The notes: a model not told the origin generated them from the sequence alone. Positions 1-10,813 are shown, counted from the first letter of the stretch. The stretch is DNA of 64,000 nucleotides from CAWJMD01 sp963845675 (GCA_963845675.1 CAWJSX010000005.1:248001-312000); one strand, 5' to 3'. Program-made: numbers and translations.

Positions 1-87
1 CCACCTGGTCGTCGTGGTCCGGCCCGGCTGAGCCGGCCCTACCCAGCCGGCGCCCGGACTGTCGGTGACTCCTCCTACGCTTCCGGG

Positions 88-948
88 ATGAGGCGGCTGG
101 AGGCGACAGGGACCCACGACGTGGCGTGGTCGCTCGGCTTCCTCGCCGCGCACGCCGTGCCCGGACTCGAGACCTGGGACGGACTGACCTTCCGCCGGGC
201 CGTGTCCGTCGACGGCCGGGCCGTCCACGTCGCGCTCTCCGCGGTCGAGGGCATGCTGGTCGTCCAGGGGGACGAGGCGGCAGACCAGGCGGTCCGCGAG
301 CTGCTGGGCACGGACGACGACTCCGGGCCGGCCGAGCGCCACCTCCGGCCTGACCCGGTGATCGGCCCGCTGGTGGCCCGCCGTCCCGGAGTGCGACTGC
401 CGGGCAGCCCGGACCACGCGGAGACGCTGGTCCGCACCGTGATCGGGCAGCAGGTCTCCGTCGCGGCCGCCGCCACCGTGACCGGGCGGGTGGTGCTCGC
501 CCACGGCCGGCCCCTGGACGCGGCGCTCGCCGGCGGACCGACGCACGCCTTCCCGACGCCGTCCCGGCTCGCCACGGTCGACCCCGCCTCGCTGCCGATG
601 CCCCGCGCTCGCGCACGGACGGTCGTCGCCGTGGCAGCCGCCCTCGCCGACGACCCCCGGCTGGTGCACGACGACGAGGCCCTGCTCGCCCTTCCCGGGG
701 TCGGACCGTGGACGGTCTCGTACCTGCGCCTGCGCGCCCGACGCGACCCGGACGTCTTCCTCCCGACCGACCTCGCGGTGCGCCGTCAGCTCGAGCGGAT
801 CGGGGCAGCGTCGACGCCGCCCGGGGTCGACGACCTCTCCGCAGGCTGGGCCCCGTTCCGCAGCACTGCGCTCGCCCACCTCTGGGCGGAGTACCTGGCG
901 CGGCCCGCGACGCGGACACGGCGTGAACCGGCGGTGGTCGCACCGTGA
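88..948 (+). CDS. alkA: DNA-3-methyladenine glycosylase II (AlkA-type)
   Basis: Base-excision repair glycosylase that removes alkylated purines. The 286-residue product carries a helix-hairpin-helix segment (LPGVGPWTVSYL, about residues 205-216) followed by FLPTDLAVRR, whose Asp sits where the AlkA catalytic aspartate is expected. Length matches free-standing AlkA (about 280 residues). The reading frame stays open from the ATG back to base 1, so the protein could be longer, for instance the C-terminal half of an Ada-AlkA fusion; the usual first beta-strand is not obvious after this ATG. The stop overlaps the GTG start of the next gene (GTGA), so the two alkylation-repair genes are translationally coupled. 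Confidence 0.88.
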   Translation: MRRLEATGTHDVAWSLGFLAAHAVPGLETWDGLTFRRAVSVDGRAVHVALSAVEGMLVVQGDEAADQAVRELLGTDDDSGPAERHLRPDPVIGPLVARRPGVRLPGSPDHAETLVRTVIGQQVSVAAAATVTGRVVLAHGRPLDAALAGGPTHAFPTPSRLATVDPASLPMPRARARTVVAVAAALADDPRLVHDDEALLALPGVGPWTVSYLRLRARRDPDVFLPTDLAVRRQLERIGAASTPPGVDDLSAGWAPFRSTALAHLWAEYLARPATRTRREPAVVAP

Positions 949-1433
949 GCGCGTGGACACTCGTCGACTCACCCGTCGACCCCCTCCTGCTGACGACCGA
1001 CGGGCAGTCGCTGACGGCGCTGTGGTTCAGCCCCCACAAGGGGGTCGAGCGCAGCGAACCCGAGGACGCGCGGGACGACGACCATCCCGTGCTCGCACGC
1101 GCCCGGAGCCAGCTCGCCGAGTACTTCGCCGGGACGCGGCGGACGTTCGACCTGCCCCTCGCACCGCGTGGAACCGCCTTCCAGCAGGCGGTCTGGGCCC
1201 GGCTGCGCGACATCCCCTACGGCACGACACGGTCCTACGGGCAGATCGCCGCCGAGCTCGACCTGCCGCCGGGAGCCTCGCGTGCCGTGGGCCTGGCCAA
1301 CGGCGCCAACCCGCTGTCGATCGTGGTCCCGTGCCACCGCGTCGTCGGCGCAGACGGGTCCCTCACCGGGTTCGGCGGCGGGCTGGACCGCAAGCGGTTC
1401 CTTCTGGAGCTGGAGGCAGACCTGCTGTTCTGA
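945..1433 (+). CDS. ogt: Methylated-DNA--protein-cysteine methyltransferase (Ogt/MGMT)
   Basis: Suicide methyltransferase that takes the methyl group from O6-methylguanine onto its own cysteine. The active-site motif PCHRVVG is present near residue 130, preceded by the helix-turn-helix region (SYGQIAAELDLPPGASRAVG) that inserts the recognition helix into DNA. At 162 residues it has the usual length. The GTG start overlaps the stop of alkA by four bases, which supports that start and implies one operon for N-alkyl and O-alkyl repair. Confidence 0.92.
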   Translation: MSAWTLVDSPVDPLLLTTDGQSLTALWFSPHKGVERSEPEDARDDDHPVLARARSQLAEYFAGTRRTFDLPLAPRGTAFQQAVWARLRDIPYGTTRSYGQIAAELDLPPGASRAVGLANGANPLSIVVPCHRVVGADGSLTGFGGGLDRKRFLLELEADLLF

Positions 1434-1489
1434 CCGCGGGCCGGACGGCGGGCGCCACCGTCGCCCCGCGCCTGGGATCATGGGATGAC

Positions 1490-2921
1490 ATGTCGCCCCC
1501 CGATGACTCCGCCGGACCGGAGACCCCTGAGCCCCCGGAGGCTGGTGAGCCCGCGCCCGGCCGCGCCTCACGGCCCGCGGGCTCCGTCGTCCTGCCGGTG
1601 ACGTCGACCCGGTCCTGGACGGTCTGGGCCATCGGGGTGGTCGCCTACGCGATGGCGGTGTTCAACCGCACGTCGCTGGGTGTCGCCGCCGAGGACGCGT
1701 CGGAGCGTTTCGGGATCGGTGCCTCCCAGCTCGCGTCCTTCGCGGTCCTGCAGCTGCTCGATCTACGCCGCGATGCAGGTGCCCGTCGGGGTCCTCCTCG
1801 ACCGGTACGGCTCCCGCGCCCTGCTCGTCTCGGGCGGCGTCGTGATGGCCGCCGGACAGCTTCTCCTCTCGCAGACCCATGCCCCCGCCGGCGCTCTGGC
1901 GGCACGGCTGCTGGTCGGCGTCGGTGACGCCCTCACCTTCATCAGCCTGCTGCGCATCGTGCCCGCGTGGTTCGCGCCGCGACAGGTGCCCGTGCTCACC
2001 CAGCTGACCGGCATCCTCGGCCAGATCGGTCAGGTGGCGAGCGCCATCCCGCTCGCGGCGGTGCTCGCGGGGCCGGGGTGGTCGGTGGCCTACGCCGGAG
2101 CCGCCGGGGTGGGGGTGCTCGTCGCCCTGCTCGTGCTGGCCGCGCTGCGCGACCGTCCACCGGGTGCGCCGGAGCGTCCCACGGCACCCTCGCTCGCTCA
2201 GGTCGGCCGCGACCTGGCCGACTCCTGGCTGCATCCCGGGACGCGGCTGGGTCTGTGGTCGCACTTCACCGTCCAGTTCTCCGGCATCTTCTTCGCCCTG
2301 CTGTGGGGCTTCCCGTTCATGACCCAGGGCCTCGGGCTGTCCGAGCGGGTCGCCGGGCAGCATGCTCACGCTCCTGGTGCTGGGTGGCATGGCCGGCGGC
2401 CCCGTGCTCGGGCGGCTGACCGCGACCTACCCGCTGCGCCGCTCGAACCTCGTGCTGGGCGTCGTCGCCGCGACCGTCGTGGTCTGGACCGCGGTGCTGC
2501 TCTGGCCCGGTGCCGCGCCGCTGCCGCTGGTGGTCGTCCTCGTGCTGGTGCTCTCGGTCAACGGGCCCGCCTCGCTGGTGGGCTTCGACTTCGCGCGGAC
2601 GTTCAACCCCGCGACCCGCCTGGGCAGCGCCACCGGCATCGTCAACGTGGGCGGCTTCATCGCGTCGCTGCTCGCCATCCTCGGTGTCGGCCTGCTGCTC
2701 GACCTCCGTGCGCCAGGTGGCGACTACGACCTCGCCGACTACAAGGTGGCGTTCTCCGTCCAGTACCTGCTCTGGGGCGTCGGCGCCCTCGGCATCTGGC
2801 GTACGCGGGTGCTCGCCCGACGGCGGCTGCGGGAGGCGGGGACGCGGATCGACCCGCTCGCCCGCGCGATCGCCCGCCACTGGGGAGCCGGCGCGGACGC
2901 CCGCGCCGCCCGGGGCCCTGA
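1490..2921 (+). CDS. MFS transporter, frameshifted in this sequence
   Basis: Major facilitator superfamily permease of unknown substrate. The N-terminal part (TSLGVAAEDASERFGIG, then VPVGVLLDRYGSRALL, the MFS loop 2-3 signature) and the C-terminal hydrophobic helices lie in three successive frames. Dropping one base near 1759 (restoring LLIYAAMQ) and one near 2359 (restoring AGSMLTLLV) rebuilds one continuous 12-helix protein, so sequence error is more likely than decay. The frame used at the 3' end stays open to 3072, antisense to the next gene; a TGA at 2919-2921 in a neighbouring frame would give clean convergent ends if one more indel exists. The first residues are Pro/Glu rich. Confidence 0.72.
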
Positions 2922-2927
2922 CCCGCC

Positions 2928-4879
2928 TCAGCCCTGGAGGGCCCCGCAGGAACGCCTCCGCGACAGGCACCGCCGCGCGTCCTCCGCTGACGCCGTCCTC
3001 GACGAGCACCGCGAACGCGACGTTCCCCTGGAAGCCGATCGTCCAGGCATGGGTCGGCGGCGGGTCTCCTGAGCCGTACTCGGCGGTGCCCGGTCTTCGC
3101 GAACACGTCGCTGCCGGGTACGTCGGAGAGCGCGGAGGCGGTACCGCCCGTGACGACCGACCGCATCAGCGAGCGCACCACCGCGAGGTCGGCCACCGGT
3201 GCCGGAGCGGTGACGGGCGCGGCCTCCTCGGCCGGGTCGACCACGAGGGTCGGGTCGACGAACTCGCCGCGGGCGATCGTGCCCGCCGCGACGGCCATGC
3301 CGAGCGGGCTCACGAGCGTGCGCCCCTGGCCGATGGTGGCGGCCGCCTTGTCGACGACGGACGTGTTCGCCGGCACGTCACCGGTGAACGCGTCGACGCC
3401 GACGTCCCAGCCCAGTCCGATGCCCATCGGGGCTGCGGCGGCGGCCAGCGCGTCGTCGCCGAGCTCGCCCGACAGCGCCACGAAGGCGGTGTTGCAGGAC
3501 GCGGCGAAGTCGTCCGCGAACGTGACGTCCCCGAGTGCCTCGCCCTCGAAGTTCTTGAAGGAGCGGCCGTCCACCGTCTGGGTCGTCGGGCACGGCACCG
3601 ACTGCTCCGGGGTGACTCCCGGCGGCCAGCAGGGCCTGCGTGCTGATCGTCTTGAACGTCGAGCCCGGCGGGTACTGGCCGGTCATGGCCCGGTTGGTGC
3701 CCGAGGCGGGAGTGTTGGCCACCGCCAGCACGGCGCCGGTCGTGACGTCGACGGCCACGAGCGCGGCGTTGCCGTTGCCACCCGCAGCGCCACCCGTCGG
3801 TGCGGACGCCAGCGCCGCGTCGGCCGCACGCTGCACGGTCGGGTCCAGGGTCAGCGTGACCGGGGTGCCCGCGACGGCGTCGACCGCGAACAGCTCGGTC
3901 GCCTCGTCAGCCCTCACCCGGTCGACCACGACGCCGGCAGTGCCTGCCAGGCGCTCGTCGTACGCGCGCTGCAGGCCCGACAACCCGGTCTGGTCGCCGG
4001 CCACGACCCGGCCGTCCGACTGCTCGACGACCTCGGCGGTCGCGGGTCCGACGCTGCCGAGCAGTGCCCTGGCGAACTGGCGCGTCGGTGCGAGCGGCTG
4101 GGTGTCCTCGGCGAACACGGTGCCGGGCAGGGGTCGCAGCTGCGCGTCCAGCGCCTCGAAGTCGGACTGACGCAGGGTGATGACGTCGACGAACGCCGTC
4201 GGGTTGCGCCGCCGTGACGCGCTCGGCCAGCGCGGCTGCGTCGATGTCGAGCAGCGTGGCGAGGCTCGTGGTCAACGACGCGAGGTCCGTCACCCTCGAC
4301 GGCTGCACGCCGACGCGGATCACGGGCTGCGCGGTGACGATGGGTGTCCCGTCCGGTCCGAGCACGTCCGCCCGGTCGGCCGTGACGCGCGTCGCGCGCA
4401 ACGTGTCGGCCTCCGCCAGGTCCGGGTGCACGAGCGCGGGGCTCCAGGTGGCCGCCCAGTCGGCCGTCTCGGTCCCGGGGCCGGACGAGGTGAGGCTCGA
4501 GCGTCGTGTCGTAGGTCCAGCCCTCGGGCCCGAAGGGCCAGGTCAGCGTGAGGTCCGCGGTCGCGGTCCGGTCGGTCCGGGTCACCTCGCCGAGCTCGAC
4601 CTCGGGACGCGCTCCACCGAGCCCGGCGACGATCGCCTCGTAGGGTCCGAGCGGCGGCCGTGGACTCAGGGTCGCCGAAGGGGGCGTCCGCGAGCGCGGT
4701 GGCCGGGTCGGCCCCGGACCAGGCGGCGACCACGGCCTCCGCGGTGTCCCTCGCTGCGCGGTCGGCGTCCGCAGCGGCCTGTCGCCGCTGCCACACGACC
4801 ACCCCCGCGGTCACGACCAGCACCACCACGAGCCCGACGGCCACCCAGGGCCAGCGCAGCCGGCTCGTTGCTCGCTCAT
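2928..4879 (-). CDS. Penicillin-binding protein, class B transpeptidase, multiply frameshifted
   Basis: Peptidoglycan DD-transpeptidase anchored by one N-terminal membrane helix (VAVGLVVVLVVTAGVVVW) with the catalytic domain outside. An NTF2-like MecA-type N-terminal domain follows the helix. All three penicillin-binding motifs survive: STFK (active-site Ser), SCN (in AASCNTAF) and KTG, the last after removing one extra G near 3095 to restore KTGTAEYG. The coding path changes frame at least six times (near 2933, 3095, 3618, 4120-4180, 4470, 4650 and probably 4865). ATG 4879 is chosen for the upstream GGGAG; TGA 2930-2928 is reached after removing one C from a CCC run. Conserved protein sequence across every junction argues for sequence errors. 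Confidence 0.78.
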
Positions 4880-5078
4880 GTCGTTGATCTCCCTGGGTTC
4901 TGGTCGAGTCGAAGACATCGAAATCGTGGCACCCGTCGCGGTCGGGCCGGTGCGGGGACCCGCGGACATGTCGTGAAGATCCTGAGGACGTCGGCGCCAC
5001 GAGCGCCGGATCGGCCGAGTCGGCCCTGCTGCCCGGGCTACTCTCGACCGCAGACCGACGGCGTCAAGGAGGAGACAC

Positions 5079-6619
5079 ATGCGCAAGGGGTCGCGCCCTG
5101 CGCGTGGGCGCCACGTGGCCGACCACCGTCACAGCCCCGGAGTCCGGGTGCTGCGTCGCGTCGGCGTCGTCGTCGCCGGGGTGACGGCGCTGGCTCTGGT
5201 CGCCGGTCGTGCTCGCCTACTTCCGGCTGCAGGGGAACATCGCCACGATCGACCTGGCCGAGATCGCCGGCAACAACCGTCCGACCCAGACGGTGGAGGC
5301 CGATCCCGGAGACGAACCTGCCGCCGATGAACATCCTCCTGATGGGCTCGGACACCCGTGAGGGCCTCGAGGACGCCAGGGGTTCGGGGGTAAGGACAAC
5401 CCCGACCTTCAGGGCGAGCGGTCCGACACGACGCTCCTGGTGCACCTGGCAGCCGACCGCAAGAGCGCCATCGTGGCGAGCATCCCGCGCGACTCGCTGG
5501 TGAAGGTCCCCGACTGCCAGGACCCCGACGCGACCCTGCAGGGCGCCCAGACGCTGATCTTCAACAGCGCGTTCTCGATCGGCGGCCCCGCCTGCACCGT
5601 GAAGACGGTCGAGCAGAACACCGACATCGCGATCGACCACTTCGCGGTGGTGAACTTCGAGGGCTTCCAGGCGATGGTCGACGCCCTCGGCGGGGTGGAC
5701 ATCTGCGTCACGGAGGCGGTGTCCGACCCGAAGACCAAGCTGAACCTCGATGCGGGCACGCACCATCTCGGCGGGCGGGACGCCCTGCGGTTCGTCCAGT
5801 CCCGCAAGGGCTTCGGTGACGGCTCCGACATCGGGCGCATCGGGCGCCAGCAGGCCTTCCTGTCGGCCGTTGCCCGTGAGGCGACGGACAGCAAGCTGCT
5901 GCTGCGACCCGACCGGTTGCTGGGGTTCCTCGACGCCGCGACCAAGTCGCTGACGACGGACGCCGAGCTGGGCTCGATCACCGCGCTGTCCGACCTGGCC
6001 CTGCAGGCGAAGAACCTCAAGCCCGAGCAGATCAACTTCGTGACGGTGCCGAACCGGGCCGCCGCATCCGACCCGAACCGCGTGGAGTGGACCGAGGACG
6101 CCGAGGCTCTCTGGGAGGCGATCCGCTCGGACGACCCGCTGCCCGGCACGGAGCCCGAACCGACCGCCTCGGCCTCCGCCACGACTCCGCCGGCCGTCGT
6201 CCCGACCGTCAGCCCCGACCAGCTGACCGTCCAGGTGGTCAACTCCTCCGGGGTGAGTGGGCTGGCGGTGCAGGCCTCCGCAGCGCTCGCCGCCCAGGGC
6301 TTCTCGATCTCGGGTCGCACGAACGGGACCGCCGGCTACTGTCACCGGTGCGGTGGTCCGGCACCCGGCCGACCAGGCCGACGCGGCCGTGACGCTCCAG
6401 GCGGCCTTCCCCGGCTCGGTGCTGGAGCCGGACCCGTCGCTGACGAGCGGCTTCGTGGTCGAGCTCGGCGCGGGCGCCCCGTCGGTCGTCGAGGTCCCGA
6501 ACCGCGTCGGCACGGAGCCTCTGCCGGAGCAGCCCATCGTCGCCACACCGGGGGGCTCGGGCTCCGGGTCGACGCCCACCCTGACCTCGCGCGTGGCCTC
6601 GGACGAGACCTGCACCTGA
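5079..6619 (+). CDS. LCP (LytR-CpsA-Psr) family protein, frameshifted
   Basis: Membrane-anchored phosphotransferase that attaches polymers to peptidoglycan. A basic N-terminus and one membrane helix precede the LCP core: MNILLMGSDTREGL, then SIPRDSLVKVPDC, FEGFQAMVDALGGVDIC, and RFVQSRKGFGDGSDIGRIGRQQ with the Arg residues that bind polyprenyl pyrophosphate. A LytR_C domain (LTVQVVNSSGVSGLA onwards) and a Gly/Ser/Thr tail follow. Single extra bases near 5206, 5310, 5388 and 6341 break the frame; removing each restores an unbroken protein of about 510 residues. ATG 5079 follows GGAGG in caaggaggagacac. It is divergent from the PBP gene, and both act in the envelope. Confidence 0.82.
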
Positions 6620-6635
6620 GCGGCCGAGCCGCTTT
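6619..6635 (+). terminator. Possible short terminator after the LCP gene
   Basis: AGCGGC-CGA-GCCGCT followed by TTT starts at the LCP stop codon. It is a 6-bp stem with a short U-tract, so weak evidence only. Confidence 0.35.
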
Positions 6636-6676
6636 GCTGCGCCGCTCCGCGGACGGGTACCCTGAGCCGCGCTGGA

Positions 6677-6767
6677 GGAGGCGTCGCCTAGTCCGGTTTA
6701 TGGCGCCCGCCTGCTAAGCGGGTTTGGGGTTACACCCCCATCGCGGGTTCAAATCCCGCCGCCTCCG
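6677..6767 (+). tRNA. tRNA-Ser, anticodon GCT
   Basis: Acceptor strands GGAGGCG (6677-6683) and CGCCTCC (6760-6766) pair perfectly. The anticodon arm is CCCGC-CTGCTAA-GCGGG with anticodon GCT at 6713-6715. A long variable arm (TTTGGGGTTACACCCCC) marks a class II serine tRNA, and the T-arm reads GCGGGTTCAAATCCCGC. The 3' CCA is not encoded. Reads Ser codons AGC/AGU. Confidence 0.95.
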
Positions 6768-6781
6768 CGCAGTGAGACGAC

Positions 6782-6814
6782 AGAGGGACCCCGCCGTCGC
6801 GCGGGGTCCCTCTT
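6782..6814. terminator. Intrinsic terminator between tRNA-Ser and pckG
   Basis: A perfect 13-bp stem (AGAGGGACCCCGC / GCGGGGTCCCTCT, arms 6782-6794 and 6801-6813) with a 6-base loop, lying between the tRNA on the plus strand and the end of the minus-strand PEP carboxykinase gene. Purine/pyrimidine-rich flanks suit bidirectional termination. Confidence 0.8.
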
Positions 6815-6861
6815 CGCGTGGCCCCGTGCCCTTTCGCGAGGACGAACGTGGGCGGGAACGG

Positions 6862-8750
6862 CTACTCGACGCCGAGGCGGCGCCTTCAGGCCGTCGAGCT
6901 CGGTCCACAGCGTGGTCGGCAGAGTGTCGCCGAACTTCTCGAACCACTCCGTGATCTGCGGGATCTCGGCCTTCCACTCCTCCACGTCGACGTCGAGGGC
7001 GATCGCCAGGTCCTCGGCCGACATGTCCAGCCCCTCGGTGTCCAGCGACTCCGGGGTGGGCACGTGGCCGATCGGGGTCTCCCGCGCGTCGGCGGTGCCC
7101 TCGAGGCGCTCGACGACCCACTTCAGCACGCGGGAGTTCTCGCCGAACCCCGGCCACGACGAAACCGCCGTCGGCGTTGCGGCGGAACCAGTTCACGTAG
7201 AAGATCCGCGGCAGCTTGGTGGCGTCCGCGTCCTTGCCGACGCTGATCCAGTGGTTGAAGTAGTCGCCGGCGTTGTAGCCGATGAACGGCAGCATCGCCA
7301 TCGGGTCGCGCCGCACGACACCGACGGCCCCGGTCGCGGCGGCGGTCGTCTCGGACGAGAGCGTGGCGCCCATGAACGTGCCGTGCACCCAGTCCCGCGA
7401 CTCGGTGACGAGGGGGATCGTCGTCTTGCGGCGTCCACCGAACAGGATCGCCGAGATCGGCACGCCCTGCGGGTCCTCGTACTCGGGTGCCAGGATCGGG
7501 CACTGGTTGATCGGAGTGCAGAAGCGCGAGTTCGCGTGGGACGACAGGGTGCCGGCCTCGCCGTCGGCGGGCGTCCAGTCGTTGCCCTTCCAGTCGGTCA
7601 GGTGGGCCGGCGGCTCGTCGGTCATGCCCTCCCACCAGATGTCGCCGTCGTCGGTGAGTGCGACGTTGGTGAAGACCGAGTTGCCCTTGTCGATGGCGCG
7701 CATCGCGTTGGGGTTGGTCTTCCAGCCGGTGCCGGGCGCGACCCCGAAGAGTCCGAACTCGGGGTTGACCGCGTAGAGCCGCCCGTCCTCGCCGAACTTC
7801 ATCCACGCGATGTCGTCGCCGAGGGTCTCGACCTTCCAGCCGGGGATGGTCGGCTCGAGCATCGCCAGGTTCGTCTTGCCGCAGGCGCTCGGGAACGCGG
7901 CGGCGATGTAGTGCACCTGGTCGGACGGGCTGGTGAGCTTGAGGATCAGCATGTGCTCGGCGAGCCAGCCCTCGTCGCGGGCCATCACCGATGCGATCCG
8001 CAGGGAGTAGCACTTCTTGCCGAGCAGGGCGTTGCCGCCGTAGCCGGAGCCGTAGGACCAGATCATCCGCTCCTCGGGGAACTGGACGATGTACTTGGTC
8101 TGGCTGCACGGCCAGGCGACGTCCTCCTCACCCGGGGCCAGCGGGGCGCCCACCGAGTGCAGGGCCGGAACGAAGTCGGCGTCGAGCTCCTCGATGCGGC
8201 GCAGCACGGTGGCGCCCATGCGGGCCATCACGCGCATCGACGCCACGACGTAGGCGGAGTCGGTGATCTCGACGCCGAACATGGGCTTCTCTGCGTCGAG
8301 GTGGCCCATCACGAACGGGATCACGTACAGGGTGCGACCCGCCATCGACCCGCGGTACAGGTCGGTCATGATCGCCTTCATCTCGTCCGGCGCCATCCAG
8401 TTGTTGGTGGGGCCGGCGTCCTTCTCCTCCAGGGAGCAGATGAACGTGCGGTCCTCGACCCGGGCGACGTCGGTCGGGTCGGACGCGCAGTAGAACGAGT
8501 TCGGCTTCTTGCTCTCGTCCAGGCGGACGAACGTCCCGGTCTCGACGAGACCGTCGGTGAGGGTGGCCCACTCGTCGTCGGAGCCGTCGCACCAGTGGAT
8601 CGCCGCCGGGGTGGTGAGCGCGGCGATCTCCTCGACCCAGGCAGCCAGGCGCGCGTGGGTCGTCGGCGTGCCGGTGACGGTGGCGGCCACCCCCGTGGTG
8701 GTGACCGTCAGGCTGTCGGCGCTCGTCTCGGGGCTGGTGTCCGTACTCAT
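6862..8750 (-). CDS. pckG: Phosphoenolpyruvate carboxykinase (GTP), frameshifted near the 3' end
   Basis: Converts oxaloacetate plus GTP to PEP and CO2, the entry step of gluconeogenesis. The kinase-1a loop FPSACGKTNLAML, kinase-2 region DDIAWMKFGEDG and RFCTPINQCP are those of the GTP-dependent family; total length near 629 residues fits. ATG 8750 lies behind GGAGGGAAGCGCCGACC. An extra C near 7156 breaks GGFVWPGFGENSRVLKWV and another near 6885 breaks the terminal LKARLGVE; the true stop is then TAG 6864-6862. An essential central-metabolism gene with otherwise perfect conservation is unlikely to be a pseudogene, so sequence error is the better reading. Confidence 0.93.
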
Positions 8751-9008
8751 GGTCGGCGCTTCCCTCCGCGGACGTCCCTGAACCCCCTTCACCCGGCTCA
8801 CCGGCTCGCAGGCGTTCCCAGACGCCCGACGTCGTCGTCGTAACTTGGCGTGCGGCTCACGGTAGCCCCCGTCTCGCCTGGTGGATACCGCCCACAGGGG
8901 GGGTGGTGGTGAGGTGGCTCACAACACGAAAGGGCGATGCGGCGCACTGCCGTCCCCTTGCGAAAACCTGTCCGGTTCTTGCGAACTCGGGACCGGGAAC
9001 GGGACGGG

Positions 9009-10544
9009 CTACTGGTACGAGACCAGGACCGGCGTCGGCTCGATCGCCATCGTCTCCGCCGGGGTGTAGGTCGGGCGGTCCTCGTCGACGAAGTTCTTCC
9101 ACGCGAACACCACGCCGGGCGGGGCGTTCTCGCGGAGCTTGTTCCACGTCGCGGTCTTGGCTCCGCGCCCGCCGTGACCGTCGGCGTGGATCACGACCGC
9201 CACCTCGTCGTGGCTCGCGTCGAGCGTCTCGCGCTCGCTGATCATCGAGGTCGTGAACTGGTGCAGCACCAGCATCTTCTGCGGGAGGGCCCGCGATCGG
9301 GTGAACCCGGCGAGCCAGGCACTGGTCGCGTTCACCTCGGCCGCGGTCACCGAGCCGATCTGGGCCATGTGCCTCTGGCCCGGCCGCAACCGCCATTCCG
9401 GGTCGAGCGCCAGACCCACGTGGGGGTAGGCGAGCAACGACTCGTACCGCTTGGCCTGCGTGAGGAAGTCCGTCGTCCCCGGCTGGAGGTCGAGGACCAC
9501 GTAGACGCCCTGCTCGCCGGCGGCCTTCACCCACGGCTCGAGAGCGGTCGGGTCCACCTCGTTCGAGTAGTTGCCGTCCGGTCCCGCCCCGCCGGACGCG
9601 ACCGTCGTGATGATCTCGAACGTGGGGATGACAGGCAGGTCGGAGACCTTGTCGTAGGTACGGCCGAGCTTCTGCGCGCGGGCGACGGCCTCGTCGAGGG
9701 GCTGCTCGCCGAGGACGCCGAGGGACGGCGTGCCGGGATGGCCGTACAGCGCGACGTACCGGCGATCGGCCAGGACCAGCTGACCACCTCCCGGAAGCTG
9801 CGCTCCCGCCGACGCGCTCGCGACCCGTGGGGCGAGGGCCTCGGCCGCGCCGAAGGCGTCACCGAGAGCGAGGGTGCGGGTCGGTTCGACGGCTGCGAGC
9901 GCTGCGATCGCGTCCGCGCTCCCCCTCGGGTCGCCCGAGGGGACGGTCACAACGGTCGCCCCTGCGGCGGCGGCCGTCGCCATGGCGAGGCCGTCGGTCT
10001 CTGCCCCGGTCGTGAGCACGGCGGTCGCCGGCTGCGGCTTCGCCCGCCGGACGTCGGGAAGGTCCTCGGCGTCCGTGAACACCGTGACAGCCGAGTCGGC
10101 AAGAGCCGCCGACGTGGCGGTGGCCGCGGCCTCGTCGGCGGCCAGCACCGCCACCACACCCAGCCGGTCGATCTCGTCCGCAACGTCAGTGCCCTCGGCG
10201 GGCGCGGGAAGGACGGGCAGCCCCCGTTCGCCGGCGACCTCGACAGCGCTGGCGACGGCGTCGGTGTCGGACGGCGTGACGGTGACGACCACGGGAGCCT
10301 GCTCGAAGAGGGCCCGGCTCGCTGCCAGGGCCGCGGTCTCGGCGGTGCCGGACGGCACGACCTGGGTGGGGTCGCCATCGACCGACGCGACCAGTGTCAG
10401 CGGCTGAGGCTCATCGCTCTCCGCGGCCGTACTCTCGCTCTCGGGCGCCTCGACCGGGGCCGCGCTGCACGCGGTCAAGGCGCCGGCGACGGCACCAGCC
10501 GTCAGGAGGGCGACGAGCCGTGGCGCTCCCGAGAAGGTCCGCAT
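9009..10544 (-). CDS. Putative lipoprotein of unknown function, TIM-barrel-like C-terminus
   Basis: A 511-residue exported protein. A signal peptide ends in a lipobox (ALTACS; Cys about residue 25), followed by a Glu/Ser-rich linker. The next ~220 residues are an Ala/Val-rich alternating alpha/beta region loosely like cell-wall-binding type 2 repeats. The C-terminal ~230 residues (PVIPTFEIITTV, VYVVLDLQPGTTDF, HVGLALDPEWRL, MLVLHQF, VAVVIHADGHGG) have the beta-strand spacing of a glycoside-hydrolase-like barrel, but I recognise no named family or catalytic pair. ATG 10544 is chosen because the signal peptide begins there. Likely anchored to the outer face of the membrane. Confidence 0.75.
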   Translation of the reverse strand: MRTFSGAPRLVALLTAGAVAGALTACSAAPVEAPESESTAAESDEPQPLTLVASVDGDPTQVVPSGTAETAALAASRALFEQAPVVVTVTPSDTDAVASAVEVAGERGLPVLPAPAEGTDVADEIDRLGVVAVLAADEAAATATSAALADSAVTVFTDAEDLPDVRRAKPQPATAVLTTGAETDGLAMATAAAAGATVVTVPSGDPRGSADAIAALAAVEPTRTLALGDAFGAAEALAPRVASASAGAQLPGGGQLVLADRRYVALYGHPGTPSLGVLGEQPLDEAVARAQKLGRTYDKVSDLPVIPTFEIITTVASGGAGPDGNYSNEVDPTALEPWVKAAGEQGVYVVLDLQPGTTDFLTQAKRYESLLAYPHVGLALDPEWRLRPGQRHMAQIGSVTAAEVNATSAWLAGFTRSRALPQKMLVLHQFTTSMISERETLDASHDEVAVVIHADGHGGRGAKTATWNKLRENAPPGVVFAWKNFVDEDRPTYTPAETMAIEPTPVLVSYQ

Positions 10545-10679
10545 GCCTCCCATCGTGACGGGCCCGTGGCGCATCGGTAACCCCCGGGTCGGGCGGGCGT
10601 GCACGATTTCAGCCGGACGCGGGGGGTCCGGTACTGTGGCCCGCTGAACGTGCCGCTGCGGGTGGGCGACACGATCTGT

Positions 10680-10752
10680 GCGCCCGTAGCTCAACGGATA
10701 GAGCATCTGACTACGGATCAGAAGGTTGGGGGTTCGAATCCCTCCGGGCGCG
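10680..10752 (+). tRNA. tRNA-Arg, anticodon ACG
   Basis: Acceptor GCGCCCG pairs with CGGGCGC (10745-10751). D-arm TAGCTCAACGGATAGAGCA, anticodon loop CTACGGA with anticodon ACG at 10713-10715, and T-arm GGGGGTTCGAATCCCTCC are canonical. No CCA encoded. Reads CGU/CGC/CGA after A34 deamination. Confidence 0.96.
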
Positions 10753-10769
10753 CTCGTTGAGACAGCGAC

Positions 10770-10813
10770 GACGAAGGCCCCTGACAGCGGAGACGCGGTC
10801 AGGGGCCTTCGTC
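10770..10813 (+). terminator. Intrinsic terminator after tRNA-Arg
   Basis: Perfect 16-bp stem GACGAAGGCCCCTGAC / GTCAGGGGCCTTCGTC (arms 10770-10785 and 10798-10813) with a 12-base loop, 18 bases past the tRNA end. No clean U-run follows, as is common in high-GC actinobacteria. Confidence 0.8.

Noticed and set aside
2928..4879. The PBP gene as a true decayed pseudogene
   Set aside because: All catalytic motifs and most residues between the frame shifts are conserved and no internal in-frame stops or deletions are seen; single-base sequence errors explain it better.
8751..9008. A small gene or attenuator between pckG and the lipoprotein gene
   Set aside because: No convincing start with ribosome-binding site or conserved frame; only a pair of TTGCGAA direct repeats that could be chance.
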